Translations under genes and position numbers: made by a program
Shown here: in pieces, positions 42,426 through 52,106 of the stretch
Layout: each line of letters begins with the position of its first letter
How positions within the stretch are numbered: the stretch's first letter is position 1
Assembly: GCF_028885415.1 (NCBI RefSeq)
Contig: NZ_CP118527.1
Coordinates: 1,240,001-1,304,000, forward strand
Reading direction: 5' to 3'
Source of the DNA: Streptomyces coeruleorubidus
GTDB lineage: Bacteria > Actinomycetota > Actinomycetes > Streptomycetales > Streptomycetaceae
DNA length: 64,000 nucleotides
The notes under the pieces: model-generated
Seen by the model: the letters and a program-made list of their open reading frames with translations, nothing else
What the model was told of the DNA's origin: nothing
Databases searched by the model: none

Positions 42426-43652
42426 TCACACCGAGGGACGGTCGGACGGGCCGTGGAGGATCTCCGCGGTGTGCTGGCCCAGGCCGGGCGGGGGCAGGCG
42501 GTACCGCGCGGGTGTCCCGCTCAGCGAGATGGGGTGCGCGACCTGCCGGGCGGGCCTGCCTGCCTCCCCGTCGACCGGTGCGGCGGGGATGTCGACGACG
42601 CCGGGCAGGCCGAGCCTGTGGGCGAAGGCGAAGGCCTCGTCGAGGGTGTTGACCGGTCCGGCGGGCACCCCGGCGGCCAGCAGGACGGCCGACCAGTGGT
42701 CGGCGCCCGCGGCACCGAGCCGCTTGGCCAGGATGTCCCGGAGTTCGGCACGGTGGGCGACTCGGTCGGCGTTGGTGCGGAAGCGGTCGTCGACAGCGAG
42801 ACCGGGTTCCCCGACGACGTCGGCGAGCGCCGCGAACTGCCGGTCGTTGCCCACCGCGAGGGCGAGCGGACGGTCGGCGGTGGGAAGGGTCTCGTACGGG
42901 GAGATGCTCGGGTGCGCGTTGCCCATGCGTCCCGGAACCACACCGGCGACAGCGAACGCCGACGCCTGGTTGACCATGGCCGACAGCAGTGAGCCGAGCA
43001 GATTCACCTCCACGAGCTGCCCCTGACCAGTGGCGTCCCGGTGCCGGAGGGCCGCCAGGATGCCGAGCGAGGCGTGCAGTCCGGTGATCACATCGACGAG
43101 GGCCACGCCGGCCTTCACCGGCTCTCCGTGCGCCTCCCCGGTGACGCTCATCAGGCCGCCGACGGCCTGCACGAGCAGGTCGTACCCGGGGATCGCGGCG
43201 CCCGCACCGCTGCCGAAGCCACTGATCGAGCAGTAGACCAGCTCCGGGCGCTGCGCACGGAGTTCCTTGTGGCCGAGGCCCAGCCGCTCCATCGTGCCGG
43301 GCCGGAAGTTCTCCACCAGCACGTCGGACTCGGCGACCAGGGCGCGTGCCTGTGCCCGGCCGGCCTCCGTGGTCAGGTCGAGCACGATCGACCTCTTGTT
43401 GCGGTTGACGCTCAGGAAGTAGGTCGACGTGCCGTCATGGCCCGCCGGCGGGTGCCAGGCCCGGGTGTCGTCCCCGATGCCCGGCCGCTCGACCTTCACC
43501 ACGTCGGCGCCGAGGTCGGCGAGGAGCATGGTGGCGTAGGGCCCGGCGAGAACCCGGGAGAAGTCGGCGATGCGCAGGCCGTCGAGCGCGCCCCGCCCCG
43601 ATGCACCGGGATCGTCGGCCCGTCCGTCCGGAACGTTGTGCTGAGTGCTCAC
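42426..43652 (-). CDS. class III (CaiB/BaiF) CoA-transferase
   Basis: 408 residues from GTG 43652, with AGGAGGG 5 nt upstream. Family III marks: LRIADFSRVLAGPYATMLLADLGADVVKVERP at the N-terminus, NRNKRSIVLDL, VLVENFRPGTMERLGLG and the catalytic Asp158 in GYDLLVQAVGGLMSVTG. It transfers CoA between acids; succinyl-CoA:glutarate transfer is the role that fits the glutaryl-CoA dehydrogenase next to it. The donor cannot be read from sequence. Confidence 0.9.
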   Translation of the reverse strand: MSTQHNVPDGRADDPGASGRGALDGLRIADFSRVLAGPYATMLLADLGADVVKVERPGIGDDTRAWHPPAGHDGTSTYFLSVNRNKRSIVLDLTTEAGRAQARALVAESDVLVENFRPGTMERLGLGHKELRAQRPELVYCSISGFGSGAGAAIPGYDLLVQAVGGLMSVTGEAHGEPVKAGVALVDVITGLHASLGILAALRHRDATGQGQLVEVNLLGSLLSAMVNQASAFAVAGVVPGRMGNAHPSISPYETLPTADRPLALAVGNDRQFAALADVVGEPGLAVDDRFRTNADRVAHRAELRDILAKRLGAAGADHWSAVLLAAGVPAGPVNTLDEAFAFAHRLGLPGVVDIPAAPVDGEAGRPARQVAHPISLSGTPARYRLPPPGLGQHTAEILHGPSDRPSV

Positions 43653-43707
43653 GCACCCTCCTTCTCTGATCGCCCCGGCCCCGTGACTCCGATCGAGCCG
43701 GGTACTG

Positions 43708-44142
43708 TCACCAGCAGCGCTCCAACGACGTTGCCCGGTGGATGAGTTCGATGAGGGGAAGCCCTTGGTCGCGGGGAGCCACGGCCCGCACGACTCGTAC
43801 CCTCGCCCCGACCGCGACCACGACCGGCTCCGTCCTGGTCACCTGGCAGAGCAGGTTGAAGCCCTCGTCCATCGCGACGAACCACGTGTTGAGCGGAACC
43901 TGGCCGATACGGCGAACGAGGACCCCGGCACCGGTGCTGCGCTCCGGTTTGAAGGCAGTCGCCCCGCAAGCCCGGCAGAACGAGCGTCGGTAGGCCGGGG
44001 TGCCGCACCAGAGGCAGCGCTGGAAGAACAGTCCGCGACTGACCGCCGACGGCGTCGGTGTGCCTGCCGGTGTCGCGCCGACGACAGACGCTTCGGAGTC
44101 TTCCGCGAGCTCGGCGTGTTCATGGGTTTCTGTCTGGAGCAT
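43708..44142 (-). CDS. Zn-ribbon/OB-fold (DUF35-like) protein
   Basis: 144 residues from ATG 44142 with AGGAGG upstream. A rubredoxin-like zinc ribbon with CLWC (43-46) and CRAC (56-59) precedes an OB-fold domain (TGAGVLVRRIGQVPLNTWFVAMDEGFNLLCQVTRTEPVVVAVGARVRVV). Such proteins usually partner a thiolase or thioester enzyme and help bind acyl-CoA. No thiolase is nearby. It is the first gene of the operon, so may assist the CoA-transferase or a distant partner. Confidence 0.8.
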   Translation of the reverse strand: MLQTETHEHAELAEDSEASVVGATPAGTPTPSAVSRGLFFQRCLWCGTPAYRRSFCRACGATAFKPERSTGAGVLVRRIGQVPLNTWFVAMDEGFNLLCQVTRTEPVVVAVGARVRVVRAVAPRDQGLPLIELIHRATSLERCW

Positions 44143-44239
44143 CACGGCCTCCTGCACGCAGTCCGGTGACCGGAAACGGGAGATCGGAATCCGTTCCGGC
44201 TCCACCACCCTGGCCCTGCCGCGGATCGCCGGTCAACGA

Positions 44240-44290
44240 CGAGCCGACGCATCTTTGTGCGCGGAACGCGTTCCATTCATCGAGGTCAGA
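44240..44290. promoter_or_regulatory. conserved ~50-bp element, copy 2
   Basis: Matches the element at 35228-35279: 22 of 26 positions identical in the left part, and the same AGGTCAGAG end. It lies about 100-150 bp before the Zn-ribbon/CoA-transferase operon. Both copies are in the same strand sense although the genes they precede face opposite ways. Confidence 0.6.
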
Positions 44291-44604
44291 GCGTCCCGTC
44301 CGCACGTTGTCGCGGGCGGACGGTTGTACCGGAGGCCGCCGTCGGGGACGCACGTCGTCGCGAACATTAATGATCACGGTGGCCACCTCTGCCAAAAACC
44401 GCGCCGCTGACCAGCGCGAACGCATCAACGATCAAGAACTACAGCCGTCAATATGGTTTACGACCGCGCGGCCGGAAAAGCCAAATATTGACACCCGTCG
44501 CATTTCTCCAGGCCTTGACAGAGGTCAGTCTCGGACGATTATATGACTGCCATCACGGGGACGGGATGGCAAACGGGGGCCGGTAAGACCACACCCGCCA
44601 GAAG

Positions 44605-44646
44605 ACGGATCGCGGTATTCCGCAGCAAACGGATCGCGGTATTCCG
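44605..44646. repeat. tandem 18-bp direct repeat, 24-bp period
   Basis: ACGGATCGCGGTATTCCG occurs at 44605-44622 and, identically, at 44629-44646. Each copy has CGGA/TCCG arms, like an activator or repressor half-site pair. The repeats end 80 bp before the SnoaL-like start at the left edge of the phenazine cluster. Confidence 0.7.
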
Positions 44647-44726
44647 TCGAGGAGCGGGGCCGAGGGTCCAACGCTGCAGACGCGTTGTATTTACCTGGTT
44701 GCCATCTCCAGTTTGGGGGAGATGGC

Positions 44727-45323
44727 ATGAATAGGATCATGCGCACGTTGCCGATCGCTGCCACGGCCGTTTTGCTGACGGCTGGGAGCCTCGTCGGCCC
44801 CACCTTCGTCCTCCAGGCCGAGACGACGAATGCGTCGCCGGCCGCGAGCAACTCGACTGCCACCACGACCTCCGCGGATATCGGCGGTGCGCGGGCCGCC
44901 GCCAAGACCCCCGCCCAGTTGCTGGAGTTCCTGGGCGAGCGGATCAAGGCCAAGGACGTGGACGGAATCATCGCTCTCCATGAGCCCGAAGCGGCGATTG
45001 TCGATTACGACGGATCGATTGTCAGGGGTCACCAGGAAATACGGGAGTTCTACGTCGAATGGTTCAAGTCGGATCCGGTGCTCACGGTCAACCCTCGCCA
45101 GACCGTGCTGGCGGGAGGCAAGCGCACAGGTGAGAAAGTACGTGGCCGTACGGCGGCCATAATGGGCGACTATTCCCTGGAGCAGACCGGGCCGGATGGT
45201 ACCCGCGAGAGCTTCACCGGGAATTTCTGCGACACCGTACAAGAACAGCCGAATGGTACGTGGCTGTACGTCCAGGATAATCCCTACCCGCCCCACGGCA
45301 GCGGAACATCGGCCCACCACTGA
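44727..45323 (+). CDS. secreted SnoaL/NTF2-like protein
   Basis: 198 residues from ATG 44727, behind a GGGGGAGA site. The N-terminal signal peptide is TLPIAATAVLLTAGSLVG, followed by a Ser/Thr-rich linker. The remainder is an NTF2-like cone fold: AQLLEFLGERIKAKDVDGIIALHEPEAAIVDYDGSIVRGHQEIREFYVEWF and GRTAAIMGDYSLEQTGPDGTRESFTGNFCDTVQEQPNGTWLYVQDNP. The domain type (DUF4440/SnoaL) can be catalytic or ligand-binding; export is unusual for a pathway cyclase. It sits just before phzC and may be part of the phenazine locus. Confidence 0.75.
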   Translation: MNRIMRTLPIAATAVLLTAGSLVGPTFVLQAETTNASPAASNSTATTTSADIGGARAAAKTPAQLLEFLGERIKAKDVDGIIALHEPEAAIVDYDGSIVRGHQEIREFYVEWFKSDPVLTVNPRQTVLAGGKRTGEKVRGRTAAIMGDYSLEQTGPDGTRESFTGNFCDTVQEQPNGTWLYVQDNPYPPHGSGTSAHH

Positions 45324-45480
45324 TCGGGCCACCTCGGCAGTCTCGTCCTTTTCAAGCTCAGCGACTGGTCGGCGAGCCGGCTGCACAGACGGGAGTCAAT
45401 CCGCCGCCGGCCATCGGTTGCGGGTCATCGGTTGATGCGCGAATAGCGAGTTGCTGACATGTCCGAGGTTTGGAGAGAAC

Positions 45481-46689
45481 TTGAACGTCACCTCGCTGGA
45501 AGTTTCGCGGGCCCCGGTGGCGCGGCAGCAGCCTCAGTGGGAGGACCCGGCACAGGTCGAGCAGGTCCGGGATGTGCTGGCGGCCCTTCCCCCGCTCGTG
45601 GAAGCCGAATCACTGAGCGGGCTCCGGGAGTTGCTCGCCGGGGTTGCCGCCGGGCAGGCGCAATTGGTGCAGGCGGGTGACTGCGCGGAGGATCCCGCGG
45701 AATGCACCGCGGGTGACGTGGAGCGGAAGGCGGGACTCCTCGACGTGCTCGCCGGCGTCATGAACGCGATTACTCATCAGCCGGTGGTGCGGGTGGGCCG
45801 GATCGGAGGCCAGTACGCCAAGCCACGGTCGGCGCACACCGAGTGGGCCGGCGGCGTCGAGATCCCGGTGTACCGAGGGCACATGGTGAACGGTCCGGAG
45901 CCGGACCCGGAAGCACGGCGGGCCGATCCCCGGCGCCTCTTGGCGGGCTACCGGGCGGCGAGCCAGCTCATGGCCAACCTCACCCCGACGCCGCGGGCGC
46001 GCATCGAGCCGGCCGTGTGGACCAGCCACGAGTCTCTGCTGCTCGACTACGAGATCCCGATGCTGCGTCGGGACCGGGAGGGTCGGGTCGCGCTCACTTC
46101 CACTCATTGGCCGTGGATCGGCGAGCGAACCCGCCAGCTCGAGGGGGCCCACGTCGCGCTGTTGGCAGAAGTGGTCAACCCGGTTGCCTGCAAGGTCGGG
46201 CCGCGAATGACCGTCCCCGACCTGCTCGGGCTGTGCGCGCGGCTCGACCCTGGACGGGAGCCGGGCCGACTTACCTTGATCGCTCGGATGGGTGCTGACG
46301 CGACCATGGATCTGCTGCCGCCGTTGGTCCGGGCCGTGCGCGCCGCCGGACACCCGGTGATCTGGCTGGTCGACCCCATGCACGCCAACACGGTGACCAC
46401 CGCCGGGGGACGCAAGACCCGAGTCGTGGAGACGATCATCCGGGAGGTCACCGCGTTCCAGGTCGCCGTTCGCACAGCCGGCGGAATACCGGGCGGGATA
46501 CATCTGGAGACCACCCCCGACGCGGTGACCGAATGCGTCGACGCCCACTACGACACCGACCGGATCGGTGAGAAGTACACGACGTTGTGCGACCCGCGAC
46601 TCAACCCCCGCCAGGCAGTATCGGTGGTCTCGGCCTGGCAGGCGCAGATGATGACGAACCGGGCCGAGGGAGAACCGTGCCGGGCATAG
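45481..46689 (+). CDS. phzC: PhzC, class II DAHP synthase of phenazine biosynthesis
   Basis: 402 residues. It condenses phosphoenolpyruvate and erythrose 4-phosphate to DAHP, boosting shikimate flow to chorismate. Plant-type (class II) marks: [47 protein letters not shown]-like [32 protein letters not shown] and [25 protein letters not shown] 45481 with GGAGAG upstream is the likely start; TTG 45451 is possible. It opens a tightly coupled operon, its stop overlapping phzD by 13 bp. Confidence 0.93.
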   Translation: MNVTSLEVSRAPVARQQPQWEDPAQVEQVRDVLAALPPLVEAESLSGLRELLAGVAAGQAQLVQAGDCAEDPAECTAGDVERKAGLLDVLAGVMNAITHQPVVRVGRIGGQYAKPRSAHTEWAGGVEIPVYRGHMVNGPEPDPEARRADPRRLLAGYRAASQLMANLTPTPRARIEPAVWTSHESLLLDYEIPMLRRDREGRVALTSTHWPWIGERTRQLEGAHVALLAEVVNPVACKVGPRMTVPDLLGLCARLDPGREPGRLTLIARMGADATMDLLPPLVRAVRAAGHPVIWLVDPMHANTVTTAGGRKTRVVETIIREVTAFQVAVRTAGGIPGGIHLETTPDAVTECVDAHYDTDRIGEKYTTLCDPRLNPRQAVSVVSAWQAQMMTNRAEGEPCRA

Positions 46690-47300
46690 CTCCGATCCCA
46701 GGCTACCCACTGCCGACGAAGGGCGAACTGCCCGTCAACACCGCGCGATGGACCCTCGACTCACGCCGGGCGGTGCTGCTCGTGCACGACATGCAGCGCT
46801 ATTTCCTCGCACCGTTTCCCTCGTCGGTGCGTGACCCGCTGGTACGCCACTGTGCGCTGCTGCGGGAGCGCTGCGCCGCGCTCGAGGTCCCGGTGTTCTA
46901 CACCGCGCAACCCGGTGGCATGACGGAGCAGGAGCGCGGCCTGCTGAAGGACTTCTGGGGTCCGGGCATGAGGGTGGACCCCCTCGATCGTCTGGTCGTC
47001 GAGGAGCTCGCACCCCGGCCGGCGGACCGGGTGCTCACCAAGTGGCGCTACAGCGCGTTCTTCCGCTCGGACCTGCTGGCGCGGATGCGCGACCAGGACC
47101 GCGACCAGCTGATCATCTGCGGCGTGTACGCGCACGTCGGCGTACTGGTGACGGCCATCGAGGCGTTCACCAACGACATCCAGCCGTTCCTGGTCGCCGA
47201 CGCGGTTGGCGACTTCTCCGCCGAGTACCACCGGCTGGCCCTGGACTACGCGGCCGCTCGCTGCTCGGTGGTCACCACCACCGAGGAGGTCTTCCGATGA
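46677..47300 (+). CDS. phzD: PhzD, isochorismatase-family hydrolase
   Basis: 207 residues from GTG 46677 (GAGGGAGA upstream). Near-identical in layout to known Phz[35 protein letters not shown] with catalytic Asp38, [39 protein letters not shown] and [34 protein letters not shown]. It hydrolyses 2-amino-2-deoxyisochorismate to trans-2,3-dihydro-3-hydroxyanthranilate. Its stop overlaps the phzE start (ATGA). Confidence 0.96.
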   Translation: MPGIAPIPGYPLPTKGELPVNTARWTLDSRRAVLLVHDMQRYFLAPFPSSVRDPLVRHCALLRERCAALEVPVFYTAQPGGMTEQERGLLKDFWGPGMRVDPLDRLVVEELAPRPADRVLTKWRYSAFFRSDLLARMRDQDRDQLIICGVYAHVGVLVTAIEAFTNDIQPFLVADAVGDFSAEYHRLALDYAAARCSVVTTTEEVFR

Positions 47301-49201
47301 ACTCCCCTCACTTACTCGATCACGTGCTGGGACCCAACCCCGGCGCCTTCGCCCTTCTGCACCGCCCCGAGACCCTGGGCCCGGACCGGATGGAGATCCT
47401 GCTGGGCCAGGTCAGTACCCCGGCCCGGCTCGCCGACATCCCGCTGGCCGACGGGACCGGGCGGCCCGGCGAGGCCCGGCAGGAAGCGCTGGTCCTGGTG
47501 TCGCACCAGCAGATCACCGAGCGCGGCTTCGCCGCCGCTGAGGACGGCTCACCGCTGCTCGCGATGTCGGTGACCGACCAGGGCCGGATCGCCACGTCCG
47601 AGGCGCTGAGACGCCTGCCGGACGAGCCGATCGCCCTGACCGGTGGGCGTTTCGACACCGAGGACGACGCCTACGCCGACACGGTTCGCGCGGTGCTCGA
47701 CAACGAGATAGGCACCGGAGAGGGCTCGAACTTCGTCATCAAGCGCTCGTTCGTCGCCACCATCACCGGGTATTCCACGCGCAGCGCACTGAGCCTGTTC
47801 CGCCGGTTGCTCACCCGCGAGACCGGCGCCTACTGGACCTTCCTCGTGCACACGGGCACTCGGACCTTCGTCGGCGCCACACCGGAGCGCCACGTCAGCC
47901 TGCGAGACGGCGTCGCGGCGATGACCCCGATCAGCGGCACCTACCGCTACCCGCCGACAGGACCGGTGCTGTCGGAGGTCATGGACTTCCTCACCGACGG
48001 CAAAGAGACCGACGAGTTGTACATGGTCCTGGACGAGGAACTGAAAATGATGGCCCGGGTCTGCCGGGGCGGAGGCCGAGTGGTGGGCCCGTTCCTGCGG
48101 GAAATGGCCTGGCTTGCGCACACCGAGTACATCATCGAGGGGCGCAGCGACCTCGATCCCCGGGACATCCTGCGGGAAACGATGTTCGCCCCCACAGTGA
48201 CCGGCAGCCCGCTGGAGAACGCCTGCCGGGTGATCGCCCGCTACGAGCCGCGCGGCCGCGGCTACTACGGGGGCGTCGCGGCCCTCATCGGCCGGGACGC
48301 CGGCGGCGCGCGCACCCTGGACTCCGCCATCCTCATCCGCACCGCCGACATCAGTACCTCGGACCTCGACGGCAGCGGTCACGTCGAGGTGGGCGTGGGC
48401 GCAACGCTGGTCCGGCACTCCGACCCCGTCGCCGAGGTCGCCGAGACCCGCACCAAGGCCGCGGGCCTGCTTTCGGCGCTGGGCGCCGACGAGCGGCTCG
48501 ACGAGCACCCGTTGGTCCGGGAAGCCCTGGGGAGGCGCAACGCGACGATCGCGCGCTTCTGGCTCAGCGACGCCGACTCGCGAGCACAGCCGCAGCCGGT
48601 GCTGGCCGGCCGCCGGGCGCTGATCATTGATGCCGAGGACACCTTCAGCGCGATGCTGGCCCACCAACTGCGCGCCATCGGGCTGACGGTGGAGCTCACC
48701 CGCTTCGACGCGCCCCACCGCTTCGACGACCACGATCTCGTCGTTCTGGGCCCCGGTCCCGGCGACCCGCGGGAGGTTGACCATCCCAGGATGGCCCACC
48801 TCACCTCGGCGATCGAGCACTTGCTGTCCCGGCGCGTCCCCTTTCTGGCCGTGTGCCTGAGCCATCAGTTGCTGTGCCGGCACCTCGGGCTCGGGCTGAG
48901 GCGCCGGGAGGTCCCGAACCAGGGCACCCAGCGCGAGATCGACCTGTTCGGCTCGCGGGAACGGGTGGGCTTCTACAACTCTTACGTGGCCTGCGGGCGA
49001 GCCGAGCAGTTGGAGGTGCCTGGCGTCGGCGAGGTGAGGGTCAGCCTGGACGCCGGCACGGGCGAGGTACATGCCCTGCGCGGGCCGCACTTCAGCTCGG
49101 TGCAGTTCCACCTCGAATCGGTGCTCACCCAGGACGGGGAGCGCCTCCTGGGAGAGCTGCTGGCGCCGCTGACGGAGACCGAGGAGGTACTGAACGCATG
49201 A
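47297..49201 (+). CDS. phzE: PhzE, aminodeoxyisochorismate synthase
   Basis: 634 residues with two fused domains: a chorismate-using MST domain (residues ~110-410; [55 protein letters not shown]) and a C-terminal glutamine amidotransferase domain (nucleophile Cys520 in [14 protein letters not shown] near the end). It converts chorismate plus glutamine to 2-amino-2-deoxyisochorismate. Codon 6 (47312-47314) is TTA, so translation should need the bldA tRNA. Overlaps phzD and the next gene by 4 bp each. Confidence 0.95.
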   Translation: MNSPHLLDHVLGPNPGAFALLHRPETLGPDRMEILLGQVSTPARLADIPLADGTGRPGEARQEALVLVSHQQITERGFAAAEDGSPLLAMSVTDQGRIATSEALRRLPDEPIALTGGRFDTEDDAYADTVRAVLDNEIGTGEGSNFVIKRSFVATITGYSTRSALSLFRRLLTRETGAYWTFLVHTGTRTFVGATPERHVSLRDGVAAMTPISGTYRYPPTGPVLSEVMDFLTDGKETDELYMVLDEELKMMARVCRGGGRVVGPFLREMAWLAHTEYIIEGRSDLDPRDILRETMFAPTVTGSPLENACRVIARYEPRGRGYYGGVAALIGRDAGGARTLDSAILIRTADISTSDLDGSGHVEVGVGATLVRHSDPVAEVAETRTKAAGLLSALGADERLDEHPLVREALGRRNATIARFWLSDADSRAQPQPVLAGRRALIIDAEDTFSAMLAHQLRAIGLTVELTRFDAPHRFDDHDLVVLGPGPGDPREVDHPRMAHLTSAIEHLLSRRVPFLAVCLSHQLLCRHLGLGLRRREVPNQGTQREIDLFGSRERVGFYNSYVACGRAEQLEVPGVGEVRVSLDAGTGEVHALRGPHFSSVQFHLESVLTQDGERLLGELLAPLTETEEVLNA

Positions 49202-49545
49202 AAGCCACCATCTCCTGGTGGGACCTTGCCGGGTCCGACCAGACCATCGACTCCCTACGCGTCTATCTGCGAGAAGAAGGCGTGGAGCCGTGGGCGCGGA
49301 TTCAGGGGCTGCGGTTGAAGTTCTGGATCTCCGACCGGGAGACCAACCGCTGGGGCGCGGTGATGCTGTGGGAGTCCACAGCCGACCTGACGGCACCGAT
49401 GCCGCCGAACCGGGCCACCGAGCTCATCGGATACCCGCCGACTCACCGAATGGCGACCGACGTCGAGGCCATCGTCGAAGGCGTCCACTCCGGCCAACCG
49501 GTCGATCGCGGCCTGGCCTTCGAACCGGTCAGGAAGTCGTCGTGA
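49198..49545 (+). CDS. small YdhR-like protein in the phenazine operon
   Basis: 115 residues, coupled to phzE (ATGA) and to phzG (GTGA). The pattern WARIQGLRLKFWISDRETNRWGAVMLWESTADL and GYPPTHRMATDVEAIVEG suggests a YdhR-type ferredoxin-like fold found in small monooxygenase-like proteins. No cofactor motif is seen. Its fixed place between two core phz genes implies a role in phenazine formation or modification, otherwise unknown. Confidence 0.7.
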   Translation: MKATISWWDLAGSDQTIDSLRVYLREEGVEPWARIQGLRLKFWISDRETNRWGAVMLWESTADLTAPMPPNRATELIGYPPTHRMATDVEAIVEGVHSGQPVDRGLAFEPVRKSS

Positions 49546-50159
49546 GCGCATCGATCCAACCGCCGGGTGCCGACGAGTTCTCCGCCCCGCCCGCCGAACC
49601 GATGGGCCTGCTCAAGGCCTGGTTCGACAGCGCGGTCGCGAACGCCGTCCGCGAGCCGGGCGCGCTGGCACTGGCCTCCGCCGATGCCCGCGGTCACGCC
49701 TCCAACCGGATCGTGCAGGTGCTCGCGGTTCGCGACACCGGTTTGGTGTTCGCCAGCCACGCCAACAGCCGCAAGGGCCGAGAACTGGCCGAGACGGGCT
49801 GGGCATCAGGCGTCCTCTACTGGCGCGAGGCCGGCCGCCAGGTGATCGTGTCCGGCCCGACCCATCCGTTGCCCGACGAGGAATCCGATGCCCTGTGGGC
49901 CGCCCGGCCGGTCGGCACGCACCCGATGTCGGTGGCTTCGCATCAGAGCGCGCCACTGCCGGACGAGGACGCGTTGCGCAAGCAGGCCCGGGAACTGGGC
50001 CGCGACGGCTTGGCGCTGCCTCGCCCGGCCGTCTGGCTGGGCTATCTGCTTCAGCCCGCGTCGGTCGAGTTCTGGCAGGCCGACCCGGACCGGTTGCACC
50101 AGAGGCTGCGGTACGAGCGTGACGGCCCCGGCTGGCGTGCCGGCCGGCTCCAACCGTGA
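49542..50159 (+). CDS. phzG: PhzG, FMN-dependent oxidase
   Basis: 205 residues of the pyridoxamine-5'-phosphate-oxidase fold: MGLLKAWFDSAVANAVREPGALALASADARGHASNRIVQVLAVRDTGLVFASHANSRKGRELAE, then QVIVSGPTHPLPDEESDALW and FWQADPDRLHQRLRYERDG at the end. PhzG oxidises the tricyclic hexahydrophenazine intermediates to stable phenazines. Start GTG 49542 overlaps the upstream stop. Confidence 0.93.
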   Translation: MSASIQPPGADEFSAPPAEPMGLLKAWFDSAVANAVREPGALALASADARGHASNRIVQVLAVRDTGLVFASHANSRKGRELAETGWASGVLYWREAGRQVIVSGPTHPLPDEESDALWAARPVGTHPMSVASHQSAPLPDEDALRKQARELGRDGLALPRPAVWLGYLLQPASVEFWQADPDRLHQRLRYERDGPGWRAGRLQP

Positions 50160-50201
50160 CCGCGCCCTGGACCGTGCACGCGAGAGGAAGAAGGCGAATC
50201 G

Positions 50202-52061
50202 ATGTGTGGAATCGCGGGATGGGTCTCGTTCGACCGGGATCTGACTCAGCACCGCGCGGACCTGGACGCGATGACAGCGACCATGGCCTGCCGGGGACCG
50301 GACGCCGAAGGCACCCGGCTCGACCGGCACGCGGCGCTCGGCCATCGCAGGCTGGCCGTCATCGACATCGAAGGCGGCAGCCAGCCCATGTGGGTGGACA
50401 CCGACGACGGTGCGGTGACGATCACCTACAGCGGAGAGGTCTACAACTTCCCTGAGCTCCGCAGCGAGTTACTCCGTCGAGGCCATCGGTTCCGGACCCG
50501 CAGCGATACCGAGGTGGTGCTTCATGGCTACCTCGAGTGGGGTGAAGCGGTCGCCGAGCGGCTCAACGGCATGTACGCCTTCGCCGTCTGGGATGCCAGG
50601 ACCGACAAGCTCGTGATGATCCGCGACCGGTTGGGCGTCAAGCCGCTCTATTTCTCCGGTACCGATGACGGGGTGCTGTTCGGCTCCGAGCCGAAGGCGA
50701 TCCTCGCCAACCCGCTGGCGGACCGGGCGGTCGACCTCGACGGACTGCGTGAGCTGGTCAGCTTCACCCAGACGCCAGGGGCTGCGGTGTGGTGCGGGAT
50801 GCGCGAGGTGGTACCGGGTGGCGTGGTCACCGTCGACCGCGCCGGCCTGCGTGAACGCCGTTACTGGACCCTGCCGACCCGCCCTCACACCGATGACCGG
50901 CAGACCACCATCGCCACCGTGCGCACGTTGCTCGAGGACATCGTGGGCCGTCAGCTGGTCTCCGACGTGCCGCGCTGCACACTGCTCTCCGGTGGGCTGG
51001 ACTCCAGCGTGATCACCGCACTGGCTGCCGCCAAGCTCGGCAGGCCCGGCGAGCACGGCGAGCCCGGCGAGCAGGTGCGCAGCTTCGCAGTGGATTTCGT
51101 CGGGCGGGAGGACGATTTCGTCGCCGACGACCTGCGCCCCACCACGGACGCCCCCTACGCGCGTGAGGTGGCCACGCACGTGGGTTCGCAGCATGAGGCC
51201 ATCGTGCTCAACCATGCCGCGATTGCCGACCCGGGGGTGCGCCGTGCGGTCATCACCGCGCGGGACAGCCCGCTCAGCCTCGGTGACATGGATGCCTCGC
51301 TGTACTTGCTGTTTCAAGCCATTCGTGAGCATTCCACGGTCGCCCTGTCCGGGGAGTCCGCCGACGAGGTCTTCGGCGGATACAGGTGGTTCCACCAGCC
51401 GGAGGCACAGGCGGCGGACACCTTTCCCTGGATGGCCGTCTTTGTCAGCGGCGCGCGGGCCCAAGTGTCCGATCGGTTCAATGCCGATATCACGGCCGCA
51501 CTCGACCTGCCCACCTATATTCGCGACCGTTACGCCGACGCGGTTGCCGAGGTCGAGCGGGCCGACGGTGAGAGCGACCACGAGATGCGGATGCGGGTGA
51601 TGTGTCACCTGCACCTGACCCGTTTCGTCCGCATGCTCCTGGAGCGCAAGGACCGGATAAGCATGGCCGTGGGACTGGAGGTCCGGGTCCCCTTCTGCGA
51701 CCACCGGCTCGTGGAGTATGTCTACAACACGCCGTGGTCATTGAAGACCTTCGACGGCAGGGAGAAGAGCCTGCTCCGCGCCGCGACTGCCGACCTGTTG
51801 CCGCAGTCGGTGCTGAATCGAGCCAAAGCTCCCTATCCGGCCACTCTCGATCCGCTGTACACCGGCGCTCTGCTACAACAGTGCAAGGAACTACTCTCGA
51901 CCGATGATCCGGTGTTCGATCTGGTCGACCGTAGCCGGCTGGAAGAAATTACGCGGCGAGACTCGGACGCGATGCCCATCGATGTCCGCAACGGCATGGA
52001 ACGAGTACTCGATCTGAGCACCTGGTTGGACATTTACCGCCCCGAGCTCCGTCTGCACTGA
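50202..52061 (+). CDS. asparagine-synthase-like glutamine amidotransferase (PhzH-like)
   Basis: 619 residues. An N-terminal class II glutaminase domain starts MCGIAGW (nucleophile Cys2) with RGPDAEGT and GHRRLAVID. The C-terminal synthetase domain has the pyrophosphate loop SGGLDSS (263-269) and LSGESADEVFGGYRWF. In Pseudomonas aeruginosa PhzH, of this family, converts phenazine-1-carboxylate to the carboxamide. The location right after phzG suggests the same kind of amidation here. Codon 90 (50469-50471) is TTA, predicting bldA dependence. Alternatives are amidation of another precursor or ordinary asparagine synthesis. Confidence 0.88.
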   Translation: MCGIAGWVSFDRDLTQHRADLDAMTATMACRGPDAEGTRLDRHAALGHRRLAVIDIEGGSQPMWVDTDDGAVTITYSGEVYNFPELRSELLRRGHRFRTRSDTEVVLHGYLEWGEAVAERLNGMYAFAVWDARTDKLVMIRDRLGVKPLYFSGTDDGVLFGSEPKAILANPLADRAVDLDGLRELVSFTQTPGAAVWCGMREVVPGGVVTVDRAGLRERRYWTLPTRPHTDDRQTTIATVRTLLEDIVGRQLVSDVPRCTLLSGGLDSSVITALAAAKLGRPGEHGEPGEQVRSFAVDFVGREDDFVADDLRPTTDAPYAREVATHVGSQHEAIVLNHAAIADPGVRRAVITARDSPLSLGDMDASLYLLFQAIREHSTVALSGESADEVFGGYRWFHQPEAQAADTFPWMAVFVSGARAQVSDRFNADITAALDLPTYIRDRYADAVAEVERADGESDHEMRMRVMCHLHLTRFVRMLLERKDRISMAVGLEVRVPFCDHRLVEYVYNTPWSLKTFDGREKSLLRAATADLLPQSVLNRAKAPYPATLDPLYTGALLQQCKELLSTDDPVFDLVDRSRLEEITRRDSDAMPIDVRNGMERVLDLSTWLDIYRPELRLH

Positions 52062-52106
52062 GTGCCACTTACAAGAAACACGCATCCCACAGAAGAGGTA
52101 ATCCAC

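Larger units (their letters stand above)
44143..44726. other. 584-bp divergent region, AT-richer than its neighbours
   Basis: Between the Zn-ribbon gene and the SnoaL-like gene. It carries copy 2 of the conserved ~50-bp element (44240-44290), an AT-richer stretch from about 44360 to 44540, and a 24-bp-period direct repeat (44605-44646). No gene is supported. Confidence 0.5.

Noticed and set aside
47549..49396. 615-residue open frame on the minus strand
   Set aside because: Antisense to phzE, whose two domains are certain.
50202..52061. ordinary asparagine synthetase for amino-acid supply
   Set aside because: Possible by domain content, but the position after phzG, the TTA codon and the PhzH precedent favour phenazine amidation; kept as an alternative only.
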